DNA of 64,000 bases, taken from the NCBI RefSeq assembly GCF_000934845.1, contig NZ_JXIQ01000095.1, forward strand, positions 1 through 64,000, read 5' to 3'. The stretch comes from Mesobacillus subterraneus. Its GTDB lineage: Bacteria; Bacillota; Bacilli; Bacillales; Cytobacillaceae. Position 1 is the first letter of the stretch, and each line of letters begins with the position of its first letter. This document shows positions 18,069 through 26,478 of this stretch, piece by piece. The notes under the pieces were generated by a model. That model had not been told where the DNA came from. It did no database searches and saw only the letters and a program-made list of their open reading frames with translations. A program made the translations under genes and the position numbers.

Positions 18069-19495
18069 GATTCTTTGCCTCCTTTTTCCCGGTTTTTGAA
18101 CCAGTCTCTGAATCTTTCTTTATTAGGCGCAGGGAATTCTCTGATTTCGGTCCATGCTTTCAGTGGGCCTGGCCCCTTCGAAATTCTGTCACCGACTGTA
18201 AAAGGGTTCATGGCTGCAGGAGCTATCTTTGTACCGAGTTTATACAGCATTGGCGATGCAGCACCGAGTCCGTATGCTTTCATGACAAGTTTTTCGGAGA
18301 TTGGGGCTTTGCCCTCCTGTTCGACAATGACTTGGCGATGCTTATGCAAAAGCTGATGCAGCGGGATTTTTACCGGGCATACGTCGGTACATGCTCCGCA
18401 AAGAGTGGAGGCGTACGGCAGCTCCTTGTACTCATCATATCCGCCAAGCAGCGGCGACAAGACCGCACCGATCGGTCCTGAGTAGATGGATCCGTAAGAA
18501 TGCCCTCCGACGTGGCGGTATACAGGACAGACATTGATGCATGCAGCACAGCGAATGCACTGCAGGACAGATTGAAATTCGCCGCCTAAAATTTTGGAGC
18601 GGCCATTATCGACGATGACGAGATGAAATTCCTCCGGCCCGTCGACATCATGCTCTTCACGAGGACCAGTCAGGACAGTGATATAGCTTGTTAGTTTTTG
18701 GCCGACGGCACTTCTTGTCAGCAGGCTCACGAGCACCTCCATCTCTTCGAAGGTCGGCACAAGGCGCTCCATCCCCATTACTGTGATTTGCGTTTTCGGC
18801 AGGGAAGTGACCAAATCGGCGTTCCCTTCATTCGTGACCAGACTGAAGGAGCCAGTTTCTGCAACCGCGAAATTGCAGCCTGTGATGCCGATGTCGGCGG
18901 TCAAGTATTCCTGGCGCAGCATTTCGCGTGCGTGCCATGCAAGTTCTTCCGGCTTCTCGGTCTTTTGATAACCAAGCTTTTTGGTAAAAACGTCCCTGAT
19001 CTGCTCCTTGTTTTTATGCAAAGCAGGAACAACAATATGCGAAGGCGGATCATGGTCATCCACCTGGAGGATGTATTCGCCTAGATCGGTTTCGACAACC
19101 GAGCAGCCCGCCTCTTCCAGCGTCTTATTAAGGCTGATTTCCTCCGTCACCATGGACTTTGCCTTCACGACTTTTTTCGCATTTTTTTTGGTGACAACGC
19201 CTTTAATATAGTCATTTGCCTGTTCAGCCGTTTGCGCAAAGAAAACATGCCCTCCGCGTTTCGCGACATTTTCACTGAGCTGCTCCAGGTAATAATCGAG
19301 GTTTGCAAGAACATGCTGCCTGATTTCCTCCCCATGACTACGCCACTCTTCCCAGTTTCCTAGTTCTTCAGTAGCCGTCTGCCTGCGCACCCCCATGCTG
19401 TTTTGGGCACCGGCAACGGCACCGCGCATGAAGGAATCGTTAATGCCATGTTCCACACGTTCTTTGAAATGATCCGTCCCAATTTTCATTGCCAT
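18065..19495 (-). CDS. lutB: L-lactate utilisation iron-sulfur protein LutB
   Basis: A 476-residue protein with an N-terminal LUD domain (about 70-295) and two ferredoxin-type [4Fe-4S] motifs, [12 protein letters not shown] near 310 and [11 protein letters not shown] near 360, then a DUF3390-like tail. It is the electron-carrying subunit of the LutABC lactate oxidase. It lies 20 nt after lutA and overlaps lutC by 4 nt. Confidence 0.92.
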   Translation of the reverse strand: MAMKIGTDHFKERVEHGINDSFMRGAVAGAQNSMGVRRQTATEELGNWEEWRSHGEEIRQHVLANLDYYLEQLSENVAKRGGHVFFAQTAEQANDYIKGVVTKKNAKKVVKAKSMVTEEISLNKTLEEAGCSVVETDLGEYILQVDDHDPPSHIVVPALHKNKEQIRDVFTKKLGYQKTEKPEELAWHAREMLRQEYLTADIGITGCNFAVAETGSFSLVTNEGNADLVTSLPKTQITVMGMERLVPTFEEMEVLVSLLTRSAVGQKLTSYITVLTGPREEHDVDGPEEFHLVIVDNGRSKILGGEFQSVLQCIRCAACINVCPVYRHVGGHSYGSIYSGPIGAVLSPLLGGYDEYKELPYASTLCGACTDVCPVKIPLHQLLHKHRQVIVEQEGKAPISEKLVMKAYGLGAASPMLYKLGTKIAPAAMNPFTVGDRISKGPGPLKAWTEIREFPAPNKERFRDWFKNREKGGKES

Positions 19496-19515
19496 GAGAA
19501 ATCCCCTCCTTGTAA

Positions 19516-20232
19516 TTAACGGCTGTTCAATACTTCCGCGATATGCAGCACTTTGATCGGTTTTCCCAGTCTCTCGATTCTGCCGCCGATATTCATCAGA
19601 CAGGCAGCATCGGCTCCGATTAAATACTCTGCACCTGTTTCTTCCACATGCTGGACTTTTTCATCGACCATCTGCTCTGAAATTTGCGCCATTTTTACCG
19701 CAAAGGTACCACCGAAACCGCAGCACTGTTCCTTGCCAGGAAGCTCAGTGAATTCCAGCCCTTTTACATTGCTTAATAGAATCATAGGCGCTTTTTTTAC
19801 CCCAAGAAGCCTGGTCATATGGCAGGAGGTATGGTAGGTAACCTTCCCTTCAAAACGAGCGCCGACATCCTCTATTTTTAAAACATCTACAATGAACTGA
19901 GTAAGCTCATAGGATTTCTCGGCAAGCTTTTTCGCTTTCGGCTCCCAAACAGGATCACCCTGAAAAACATGAGGATATTCGTGGAACATCGTGATGCATG
20001 AGCCTGAAGGCGACACTACATATTCCGCATTTAGGAAAGTATCAATCATCGATTTCATCGCCACTTTGGCTTCCTTCACGTAACCGCTGTTGAAAGCCGG
20101 TTGTCCGCAGCAAACCTGCGATTCTGGAAAATCAACCTCGCATCCGAGCCGTTCGAGCAGCTCCACTGTCGCTTTTCCCGCACTGCTTTGGAACAGATCA
20201 ACTAAACAAGTTGCAAAAAGAGTTACCTTCAT
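19516..20232 (-). CDS. lutA: L-lactate utilisation protein LutA
   Basis: A 238-residue protein with two cysteine-rich CCG domains ([10 protein letters not shown] near 42 and CCGFGGTF near 175), the heterodisulfide-reductase-type fold that binds iron-sulfur centres. It is the first gene of lutABC. Its start codon lies 46 nt from the palindrome GGTCATCTGATGACC, a LutR-type operator, so expression should be released by lactate. Confidence 0.92.
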   Translation of the reverse strand: MKVTLFATCLVDLFQSSAGKATVELLERLGCEVDFPESQVCCGQPAFNSGYVKEAKVAMKSMIDTFLNAEYVVSPSGSCITMFHEYPHVFQGDPVWEPKAKKLAEKSYELTQFIVDVLKIEDVGARFEGKVTYHTSCHMTRLLGVKKAPMILLSNVKGLEFTELPGKEQCCGFGGTFAVKMAQISEQMVDEKVQHVEETGAEYLIGADAACLMNIGGRIERLGKPIKVLHIAEVLNSR

Positions 20233-20277
20233 TGTTCAACCTCTTTCCTAGACGAGTGATAGACGCATTGATCAGCA

Positions 20278-20292
20278 GGTCATCTGATGACC
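20278..20292. promoter_or_regulatory. LutR-type operator upstream of lutA
   Basis: GGTCATCTGATGACC is a perfect palindrome about a central T and contains TCATC-N1-GATGA, the pattern reported for LutR of B. subtilis. It stands 46 bp upstream of lutA. Confidence 0.8.
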
Positions 20293-20369
20293 TAAAATCT
20301 ACGTCCCCTTATTAAATTTAATACTACTATAAATCTATATTTTTATGAAAGGGGTTTCAGTAATTTTTT

Positions 20370-20408
20370 TCAAAAAATAAAAAAATGCCTCACCAGAACG
20401 GTGGGGCA
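20370..20408 (-). terminator. Terminator of lutR
   Basis: On the minus strand TGCCCCACC pairs with GGTGAGGCA around a short loop and is followed by TTTTTTT. It separates lutR from lutABC. Confidence 0.9.
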
Positions 20409-20414
20409 CTAATG

Positions 20415-21146
20415 TTAAAGGGAATTTGGTTTCGATTGCCTGATGTATTTATAAAGTATGTCCTCGACATTTTCAATATGGGCGAGCATTAAATGTCTGG
20501 CAGCTTCTGGGTCCTGTGCTTTTATGGCCTCGTAGATTGCGTAGTGCTCATCATGTAAACGGTCCGTAGTTGTTTGTTTGGAATAAAGCCACAGCCGGCG
20601 GGTTTCCTTCATCGTTTCGCCCATCAAGCCGGAAACATGATTCATCAGGCTGATCAATAAGGGATTTTGCGAGCTTTCCGCAATTGCGAGGTGGAACTCC
20701 AAATCCGCTTTTTCGCCAAGCTCTTCATCTCCGTTTGCCATTCTCATTTCTTCCAGCGCCTCTTCCATCGCTTGCAGCTGGATGTCGGTTCGCTTTTTTG
20801 CAGCGGAAAAGACGGTTCCTGCTTCAAGAATTTTGCGAACTTCCAACAAATGAGCGGTGTCCTCTGGATTCATCAGAATCGCAGTCGATAAAGGGAAGCT
20901 GATTTGCTCCGATTCAAAGGCCTTAACATAGGTGCCTTCGCCCTGCCTGATTTCAATCAGCCCCATCGCCCTCAAGGCTGTAAGTGCTTCCCTAATGGCA
21001 GAACGGCCGACCTGGAAGTTTGCTGCCAGCTGCTGTACGGAATCCAGTTTGTCGCCTGGCTGCAATTGACCTAAGCGAATCATGTTATGGATCGTTTCAG
21101 CCACTTCTTCGTATATTTTTTTCGGTTTAATTTTTTTATATTGCAA
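20415..21146 (-). CDS. lutR: GntR/FadR-family regulator LutR
   Basis: A 243-residue repressor with an N-terminal winged helix (about 10-80; SVQQLAANFQVGRSAIREAL and RQGEGTYVK) and a C-terminal FCD ligand domain (about 100-230). It sits between lutABC and the divergent lctP gene. Both transcription units carry a GTCATC-N-GATGAC palindrome, so this protein is the expected repressor of lactate uptake and oxidation, relieved by lactate. Confidence 0.9.
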   Translation of the reverse strand: MQYKKIKPKKIYEEVAETIHNMIRLGQLQPGDKLDSVQQLAANFQVGRSAIREALTALRAMGLIEIRQGEGTYVKAFESEQISFPLSTAILMNPEDTAHLLEVRKILEAGTVFSAAKKRTDIQLQAMEEALEEMRMANGDEELGEKADLEFHLAIAESSQNPLLISLMNHVSGLMGETMKETRRLWLYSKQTTTDRLHDEHYAIYEAIKAQDPEAARHLMLAHIENVEDILYKYIRQSKPNSL

Positions 21147-21277
21147 AATAAAGCCCCCATGTCTGTTCTCTTACCACTCATTATACAATTTTTCGCGGAG
21201 AGGGGAAGGTTGTTCGACTTGCAAAACGAAAATCACCAAGGGGCAAAATATATTTTTCGAAATTTACAAAAAAGATA

Positions 21278-21307
21278 TTGAAAACTTTGTAACTTCCACT
21301 TTATAAT
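21278..21307 (+). promoter_or_regulatory. lctP promoter
   Basis: TTGAAA (21278-21283) and TATAAT (21302-21307) are 18 nt apart, a near-consensus sigma-A promoter. The operator palindrome lies about 15 bp past the expected start of transcription. Confidence 0.75.
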
Positions 21308-21327
21308 TTAGATGACAGAATGACCTA

Positions 21328-21340
21328 GTCATCAGATGAC
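21328..21340. promoter_or_regulatory. LutR-type operator upstream of lctP
   Basis: GTCATCAGATGAC is a perfect 13-bp palindrome about its centre, matching the site before lutA. A further GATGAC at 21311 pairs with GTCATC at 21328, giving overlapping dyads. Confidence 0.8.
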
Positions 21341-21421
21341 CTTATCACATAATGTAAGCGATTACTCGATAAGGGATGACAAGCAGTTGAGGGAACACAA
21401 ACATTAGTTAGGGGGGAAAGT

Positions 21422-23116
21422 ATGTCTTTCACACAAAACTTCACAGCGGTAGGAGATAATCTTGCATTATCCGCTATCGTCGCATTGATTCCTATTTTGT
21501 ATTTTTTCTGGGCGCTCGCAGTCAAACGCATGAAGGGGCATGTTGCAGGACTGTCAACTCTTGCCGTCGCTTTAGTCGTGGCAGTGGTTGCCTATAAAAT
21601 GCCTGCCGGAATGGCATTGATGTCAGCATCACAGGGAGCGGTTTATGGGATTTTGCCAATAGGCTGGATCATTATTACTTCCGTGTTCTTGTATAAGCTG
21701 ACAGTAAAAACAGGCCAATTTGACATTATCAGAAATTCTGTCCTTTCGATCACAGAAGACCGCCGCTTGCAGGCACTTTTGGTAGCGTTCTCATTTGGTG
21801 CATTCCTTGAAGGTGCTGCCGGCTTTGGCGCTCCAGTAGCCATTTCGGCTGCATTGTTGGTAGGATTGGGATTTAATCCACTGTATGCAGCAGGTCTTTG
21901 CTTGATTGCGAATACCGCTCCGGTTGCTTTCGGTGCGATTGGGATTCCGATCATTGCTCTTGAAGGTCCTACTGGGATTCCAGCAATGGAAATCTCAAAA
22001 ATGGTTGGACGCCAGCTGCCGTTTTTATCCGTATTCATTCCGTTTTATTTAATTGTCATTATGGCTGGATTTAAGCGGGCATTGGAAGTCTTGCCAGCGA
22101 TTCTCGTATCCGGCGTTTCCTTTGCACTTACTCAATATCTGACTTCAAACTTCGTTGGTCCGGAGCTTCCGGATATTTTATCCGCTCTAGTTTCCTTATT
22201 TGCTCTTGCCGTTTTCCTAAAGTTCTGGAAGCCAAAAACCATCTTCAAATTTGCTGCTGAAGAGGAGCTGGCAGCAACAGCCGCAGTAAATATGCGTCCG
22301 AAAAAGCAGGAACAGAACACGGGAGCACAGGTTTTTAAGGCATGGTCTCCCTTCCTAGTATTGACAGCAGTTATTTCTGTTTGGGGTATCCCGGCAATCA
22401 AGCTGGCATTAACAGGACATTATGAAGGCAGTAATGCGCTTTTAAAAGCAATTAACTCAATTGGTCATGCGCTTACATTTGTTCCTGAAGTACCTTTTTT
22501 GAATAACAAAATCTTTAATGTAGCTGGTGACCCGATTGCAGCCGTCTATAAACTCGAGATTTTAGGCGCAGCTGGTACGGCAATCCTGATTGCTGCATTC
22601 ATTTCGAAATTCATCGTCGGCATTTCTTGGAGAGACTGGATAGAGACGTTTGGCGAAACGCTTAGTGAGTTGAAATTTCCTGTCTTGACGATCGCTTCTG
22701 TCGTCGGATTCGCATACGTAACGAACGCATCCGGAATGAGCACGACGCTCGGTATGACCTTGGCAAAAACAGGAGCCGTTTTCTTCCCGTTCTTCTCGCC
22801 CTTCCTTGGCTGGCTTGGGGTTTTCATCACGGGGTCAGATACATCTGCCAACCTGCTATTTGGCAATCTGCAAAAAATCACTGCCACCTCGATTGGCATG
22901 GATCCAGTCCTGGCCGTTGCGGCTAACTCGTCAGGCGGTGTGGCGGGCAAAATGATTTCACCGCAGTCGATTGCAGTAGCCTGTGCTGCAGTAGGATTGG
23001 CCGGGAAAGAATCGGAGCTGTTCCGCTTTACGATTAAGCACAGCTTATTCCTGGTCACCCTGGTCGGAATTCTCACATTCTTGCAAAATAGCGTTCTATC
23101 ATGGATGATTCCATAA
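21422..23116 (+). CDS. lctP: L-lactate permease
   Basis: A 564-residue polytopic membrane protein of the LctP family with about 13 hydrophobic segments. Characteristic stretches are FLEGAAGFGAPVAISAALL and FITGSDTSANLLFG. It imports lactate, and often glycolate, with protons. It follows a G-rich ribosome site and a LutR-type operator and precedes glcD-glcF, so import and oxidation genes are grouped. Confidence 0.92.
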   Translation: MSFTQNFTAVGDNLALSAIVALIPILYFFWALAVKRMKGHVAGLSTLAVALVVAVVAYKMPAGMALMSASQGAVYGILPIGWIIITSVFLYKLTVKTGQFDIIRNSVLSITEDRRLQALLVAFSFGAFLEGAAGFGAPVAISAALLVGLGFNPLYAAGLCLIANTAPVAFGAIGIPIIALEGPTGIPAMEISKMVGRQLPFLSVFIPFYLIVIMAGFKRALEVLPAILVSGVSFALTQYLTSNFVGPELPDILSALVSLFALAVFLKFWKPKTIFKFAAEEELAATAAVNMRPKKQEQNTGAQVFKAWSPFLVLTAVISVWGIPAIKLALTGHYEGSNALLKAINSIGHALTFVPEVPFLNNKIFNVAGDPIAAVYKLEILGAAGTAILIAAFISKFIVGISWRDWIETFGETLSELKFPVLTIASVVGFAYVTNASGMSTTLGMTLAKTGAVFFPFFSPFLGWLGVFITGSDTSANLLFGNLQKITATSIGMDPVLAVAANSSGGVAGKMISPQSIAVACAAVGLAGKESELFRFTIKHSLFLVTLVGILTFLQNSVLSWMIP

Positions 23117-23131
23117 AATAGATCCATACTT

Positions 23132-23172
23132 CCAGGCTTCTGTCATATTGATAGGAAGCCTGGATTTCTTTC
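23132..23172 (+). terminator. Hairpin after lctP
   Basis: CCAGGCTTC (23132-23140) pairs with GAAGCCTGG (23155-23163) and is followed by ATTTCTTTC. The T-run is weak, so some read-through into glcD is likely. Confidence 0.7.
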
Positions 23173-23200
23173 ACCAGAGACAATTAAAGGGGGAAAAATC

Positions 23201-24613
23201 ATGCTTTCAAGTACGGTAAAAGCTCAAATCATTTCGATTGTGTCTGCATCAAATTTTGATGACACGAAAACGGGGCGACTCGTTTATTCCTATGATGCAA
23301 CACCAAACTTTCAGTCCATGCCTGATGCCGTAGTAAGTCCGAGGAATAAACAAGAAATATCGGAGATTGTGAAACTATGCAATGAACATAAAATTCCGAT
23401 CGTTCCCCGAGGTTCAGGCACCAATTTGTCCGCAGGCACCTGCCCGACGGAGGGAGGAATTGTCCTTCTTTTTAAACATCTGAATAAGATTCTGGAGATT
23501 GATGAAGAAAATCTGACAGCAACCGTCCAGCCAGGTGTTGTGACACTTGATTTGATCAATGCGGTGGAAGCGAAGGGGCTGTTTTTTCCGCCAGACCCAG
23601 GTTCGATGAAAATTTCCACGATTGGCGGCAATATTAATGAAAACTCTGGCGGGCTGCGCGGCCTGAAATACGGAGTGACAAGGGATTATGTCATCGGGCT
23701 GGAAGCGGTTCTGCCTAATGGAGCGATAATCCGTACTGGAGGCAAGCTAGCCAAGGATGTGGCAGGGTACGATTTTACCAGATTGTTTGTTGGGTCAGAA
23801 GGGACGCTGTGCATCGTTACCGAGGCCATTCTTAAGCTGATCCCGATTCCTGAAACGAAGCAGACAATGCTTGCACTCTATCAGGATCTGGAGGCCGCTG
23901 CAAAATCTGTTTCAAAAATCATTGCCAGCAAAATCATCCCGGCAACGCTGGAATTCCTTGACCAGCCAACATTAAGAGTAGTGGAGGATTTTGCAAAAAT
24001 CGGTCTTCCAACCGACGTAAAAGCGGTCCTGCTGATTGAGCAAGATGGACCATTGGAAGTTGTCCAAAGGGATATGGCCCGGATTGCCGAGGTTTGTAAG
24101 GATCAAAAAGCTGTTTCCGTTCAGATTGCCCAGTCGGACGCAGAGGCGGAAGCCTTGATGACAGCACGTCGAAGCGCCTTGTCTGCACTGGCTCGATTGA
24201 AGCCGACGACGATTCTTGAAGATGCGACGGTCCCAAGATCCGAGATTGCGAGAATGGTCGCTGCCATTAATGAAATCGCCGCCAAATACGATTTGAACAT
24301 TTGTACATTTGGCCATGCGGGCGACGGGAACTTGCATCCTACCTGCCCGACCGACTCCCGTAACCTTGATGAAATGGCAAGAGTCGAAAAAGCGTTCGAG
24401 GAAATTTTTGAAAAAGCCATTGAATTTGGCGGGACGATTACAGGGGAACACGGGGTCGGAGTCATGAAAGCCCCATACCTCGAATTAAAGCTCGGCAAGG
24501 AAGGGGTCGCTGCCATGAAAGCAGTCAAGGATGCGCTTGACCCGAACAATATAATGAATCCTGGAAAGATTTTTGCGAAGGACAGCAGGAAACGAGTGGT
24601 GGTGTCAAAATGA
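23201..24613 (+). CDS. glcD: FAD-linked 2-hydroxyacid oxidase subunit GlcD
   Basis: A 470-residue flavoprotein with an FAD-binding type 4 (PCMH) domain (about 40-220; VPRGSGTNLSAG, PDPGSMKISTIGGNINENSGG) and a C-terminal oxidase domain (about 220-460; GHAGDGNLHP, GEHGVG). It oxidises glycolate or D-lactate and hands electrons to the GlcF partner. It overlaps glcF by 4 nt. Because lctP precedes it, D-lactate is as likely a substrate as glycolate. Confidence 0.88.
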   Translation: MLSSTVKAQIISIVSASNFDDTKTGRLVYSYDATPNFQSMPDAVVSPRNKQEISEIVKLCNEHKIPIVPRGSGTNLSAGTCPTEGGIVLLFKHLNKILEIDEENLTATVQPGVVTLDLINAVEAKGLFFPPDPGSMKISTIGGNINENSGGLRGLKYGVTRDYVIGLEAVLPNGAIIRTGGKLAKDVAGYDFTRLFVGSEGTLCIVTEAILKLIPIPETKQTMLALYQDLEAAAKSVSKIIASKIIPATLEFLDQPTLRVVEDFAKIGLPTDVKAVLLIEQDGPLEVVQRDMARIAEVCKDQKAVSVQIAQSDAEAEALMTARRSALSALARLKPTTILEDATVPRSEIARMVAAINEIAAKYDLNICTFGHAGDGNLHPTCPTDSRNLDEMARVEKAFEEIFEKAIEFGGTITGEHGVGVMKAPYLELKLGKEGVAAMKAVKDALDPNNIMNPGKIFAKDSRKRVVVSK

Positions 24614-25935
24614 CAACAGTTGAAGAACAGCAGAGAATACAGACAAAATTCCAGGAAAAGATGAATCAGGATGAGCTGTTGAACTGCATGCGCTGCGGGT
24701 TTTGCCTGCCAACCTGCCCAACCTATATCGAGTCTGGCTATCAGGAATCCCATTCGCCGCGCGGTCGTATTGCTTTAATGAAGGCAGTGGTTGATGGCTT
24801 GATTGAGCCGGATGAGGATTTTGAAAGGTCACTCGATCTTTGCCTCGGCTGCCGGGCATGTGAACCGGTCTGCCCATCCGGAGTAAATTACGGGCATTTA
24901 CTGGAAGAAGCAAGGGATATCGTGAACCAGAACAAGCAATTCTCGATGCCTGTCAGGGTTGTCCGAAAAGCAGTATTCAAAGAGCTGTTCCCTCATCAGA
25001 ATAGAATGCGCGGCCTGACCGGGCTGCTTGGCTTTTATCAGCGGTCAGGACTGCAAAAGCTTGCCCGCGGTACCGGCATCATGAAGCTCTTCCCGGACTC
25101 GCTGGCGACGATGGAAAAAGTTCTGCCAAATATGCCAACAATGAAGGAAATGAAAAATCGACCAGAGCACCTCGAAGCGATTGGTGTGAAAAAACAAAAA
25201 GTCGGCTTCTTCAGCGGCTGCCTGATGGACACGATGTTTCTTGAAACAAACAATGCAACAATGAAGCTTTTGCAGCTTGCCGGCTGTGAAATTGTCATCC
25301 CGAAGGAACAGGCGTGCTGCGGTGCACTTCACGGCCACAGCGGGGAGAAAGACGGTGCCAAGGAATTGGCCCGCCGCAATATTAAAGCATTTGAGGATAC
25401 AGGGGTCGATTTTATTATCACAAATGCAGGCGGCTGCGGCGCGTTCCTGATCGATTATGACCACCTACTCAAGGACGATCCGGAATGGAAAGACCGCGCT
25501 CAAGCTTTTGCTGACAAAATTAAGGATATCTCGCAAATCCTCGTGGAGGTCGGCTTCCATGAAAAGGTCAAGCTAGAGCTGCCTAACCAGATTTTAACGT
25601 ATCAGGACTCCTGCCATCTGCGCAACGTAATGAAAACGGCATCTGCTCCACGAACGCTGCTGCAGGCAATAAAAGGAACTCAATACCAAGAAATGCAAAA
25701 CGCCGACCGCTGCTGTGGCTCCGCCGGAATCTACAATATTGTGGAAAGCGAAATGTCCATGCAGCTGCTTGATTCCAAAATGGTAAACGCCAAAGCCACT
25801 CAAGCAACAACAATCGTCACAGCAAACCCAGGCTGCCTGCTCCAAATGAAGCTCGGAATCGAACGCGAAGGCTTATCCAGCAAAATGAAAGGCGTGCATA
25901 TCGTAGACATACTGCTGGAAGCTGTTAAGGAATAG
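24610..25935 (+). CDS. glcF: Iron-sulfur 2-hydroxyacid oxidase subunit GlcF
   Basis: A 441-residue protein with two [4Fe-4S] ferredoxin motifs, CMRCGFCLPTCPTY near 27 and CLGCRACEPVCPSG near 78, and two CCG domains (CCGALHGHSG near 238, CCGSAGIYN near 368). It accepts electrons from GlcD and passes them to the respiratory chain at the membrane. It is the last gene of its unit and is followed by repeats and a strong terminator. Confidence 0.88.
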   Translation: MTTVEEQQRIQTKFQEKMNQDELLNCMRCGFCLPTCPTYIESGYQESHSPRGRIALMKAVVDGLIEPDEDFERSLDLCLGCRACEPVCPSGVNYGHLLEEARDIVNQNKQFSMPVRVVRKAVFKELFPHQNRMRGLTGLLGFYQRSGLQKLARGTGIMKLFPDSLATMEKVLPNMPTMKEMKNRPEHLEAIGVKKQKVGFFSGCLMDTMFLETNNATMKLLQLAGCEIVIPKEQACCGALHGHSGEKDGAKELARRNIKAFEDTGVDFIITNAGGCGAFLIDYDHLLKDDPEWKDRAQAFADKIKDISQILVEVGFHEKVKLELPNQILTYQDSCHLRNVMKTASAPRTLLQAIKGTQYQEMQNADRCCGSAGIYNIVESEMSMQLLDSKMVNAKATQATTIVTANPGCLLQMKLGIEREGLSSKMKGVHIVDILLEAVKE

Positions 25936-25961
25936 AAGGATGAAAGAAAGAGAAGCAGCAT

Positions 25962-26052
25962 GGCACCATTCCGGTTGAAAGATACCCTTATGCAGGGGAA
26001 ACGATTCACATAAGGGCACCATTCCGGTTGAAAGATACCCTTATGCAGGGGA
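25962..26052 (+). repeat. Two 38-bp direct repeats
   Basis: Identical 38-bp copies at 25962-25999 and 26015-26052 begin GGCACCATTCCGGTTGAAAG and are 53 bp apart. Each contains CCCTTA, and TAAGGG occurs just before the second copy and just after it, giving inverted pairs. They lie in the untranslated tail of glcF. Confidence 0.9.
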
Positions 26053-26070
26053 TAAGGGCGCTTATATATA

Positions 26071-26109
26071 CCAAAAACCAGGTCAGAAAGATTTTGACCT
26101 GGTTTTTGG
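26071..26109. terminator. Terminator after glcF
   Basis: CCAAAAACCAGGTCA (26071-26085) and TGACCTGGTTTTTGG (26095-26109) form a perfect 15-bp stem. It is symmetric in base composition and can end transcription in either direction. Confidence 0.85.
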
Positions 26110-26118
26110 TTGTTTATG

Positions 26119-26173
26119 GGAAACGTTTCCGCGAGTTGGTATTATTGACAATTCTGAAAAAAGGAAATATTAT
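26119..26173 (+). promoter_or_regulatory. tcyP promoter with upstream palindrome
   Basis: TTGACA (26145-26150) and TATTAT (26168-26173) are 17 nt apart. The palindrome GGAAACGTTTCC (26119-26130) lies just upstream and resembles a LacI-family operator. Transcription from here would give a leader of about 300 nt before tcyP. Confidence 0.6.
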
Positions 26174-26179
26174 TAACTA

Positions 26180-26478
26180 TAAACAAATTTTGGATTCATA
26201 TTTTTACGTTTTTCACAATGGGAATCAAATGATTTGGAGGGGATTTGTAGCCAATTTGCAGTAAAGGGGAATATCCTCAAATTCGAAATGAACGCACTCC
26301 AGAGTCTGTTTGATGCTCACCTCTCAGCCCCTATACACGATACTTTCACTCCTTTTTAGAAACAGATCAACCAAATCCAACTCGAGAATACCTATTTTTA
26401 TAACAATAAAAGGGCTGAGAAAATTGGGTGAACAGCGTTAAGAAAATTCATAATTAGAGCAAGGAAGGAGCAATCAAA
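26180..26478 (+). other. Long untranslated leader of tcyP
   Basis: No convincing gene is seen. GGAGGGG at about 26236-26242 looks like a ribosome site but leads only to TTG-TAG. CTCAGCCC (26323-26330) can pair with GGGCTGAG (26412-26419). I do not recognise a known riboswitch or T-box. Confidence 0.4.

Noticed and set aside
22546-23127. A 193-codon frame opposite lctP
   Set aside because: Antisense shadow of a conserved permease gene; no ribosome site or family motif.
24121-24753. A 210-codon frame opposite glcD and glcF
   Set aside because: Antisense to two well-supported genes across their junction; no features of its own.
25962-26052. Possible small CRISPR array
   Set aside because: Only two repeats, a 15-bp spacer and no cas genes nearby.
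26028-26264. A 78-codon frame over the 38-bp repeats and the tcyP promoter
   Set aside because: It spans a repeat, a terminator hairpin and a promoter, and has no ribosome site.
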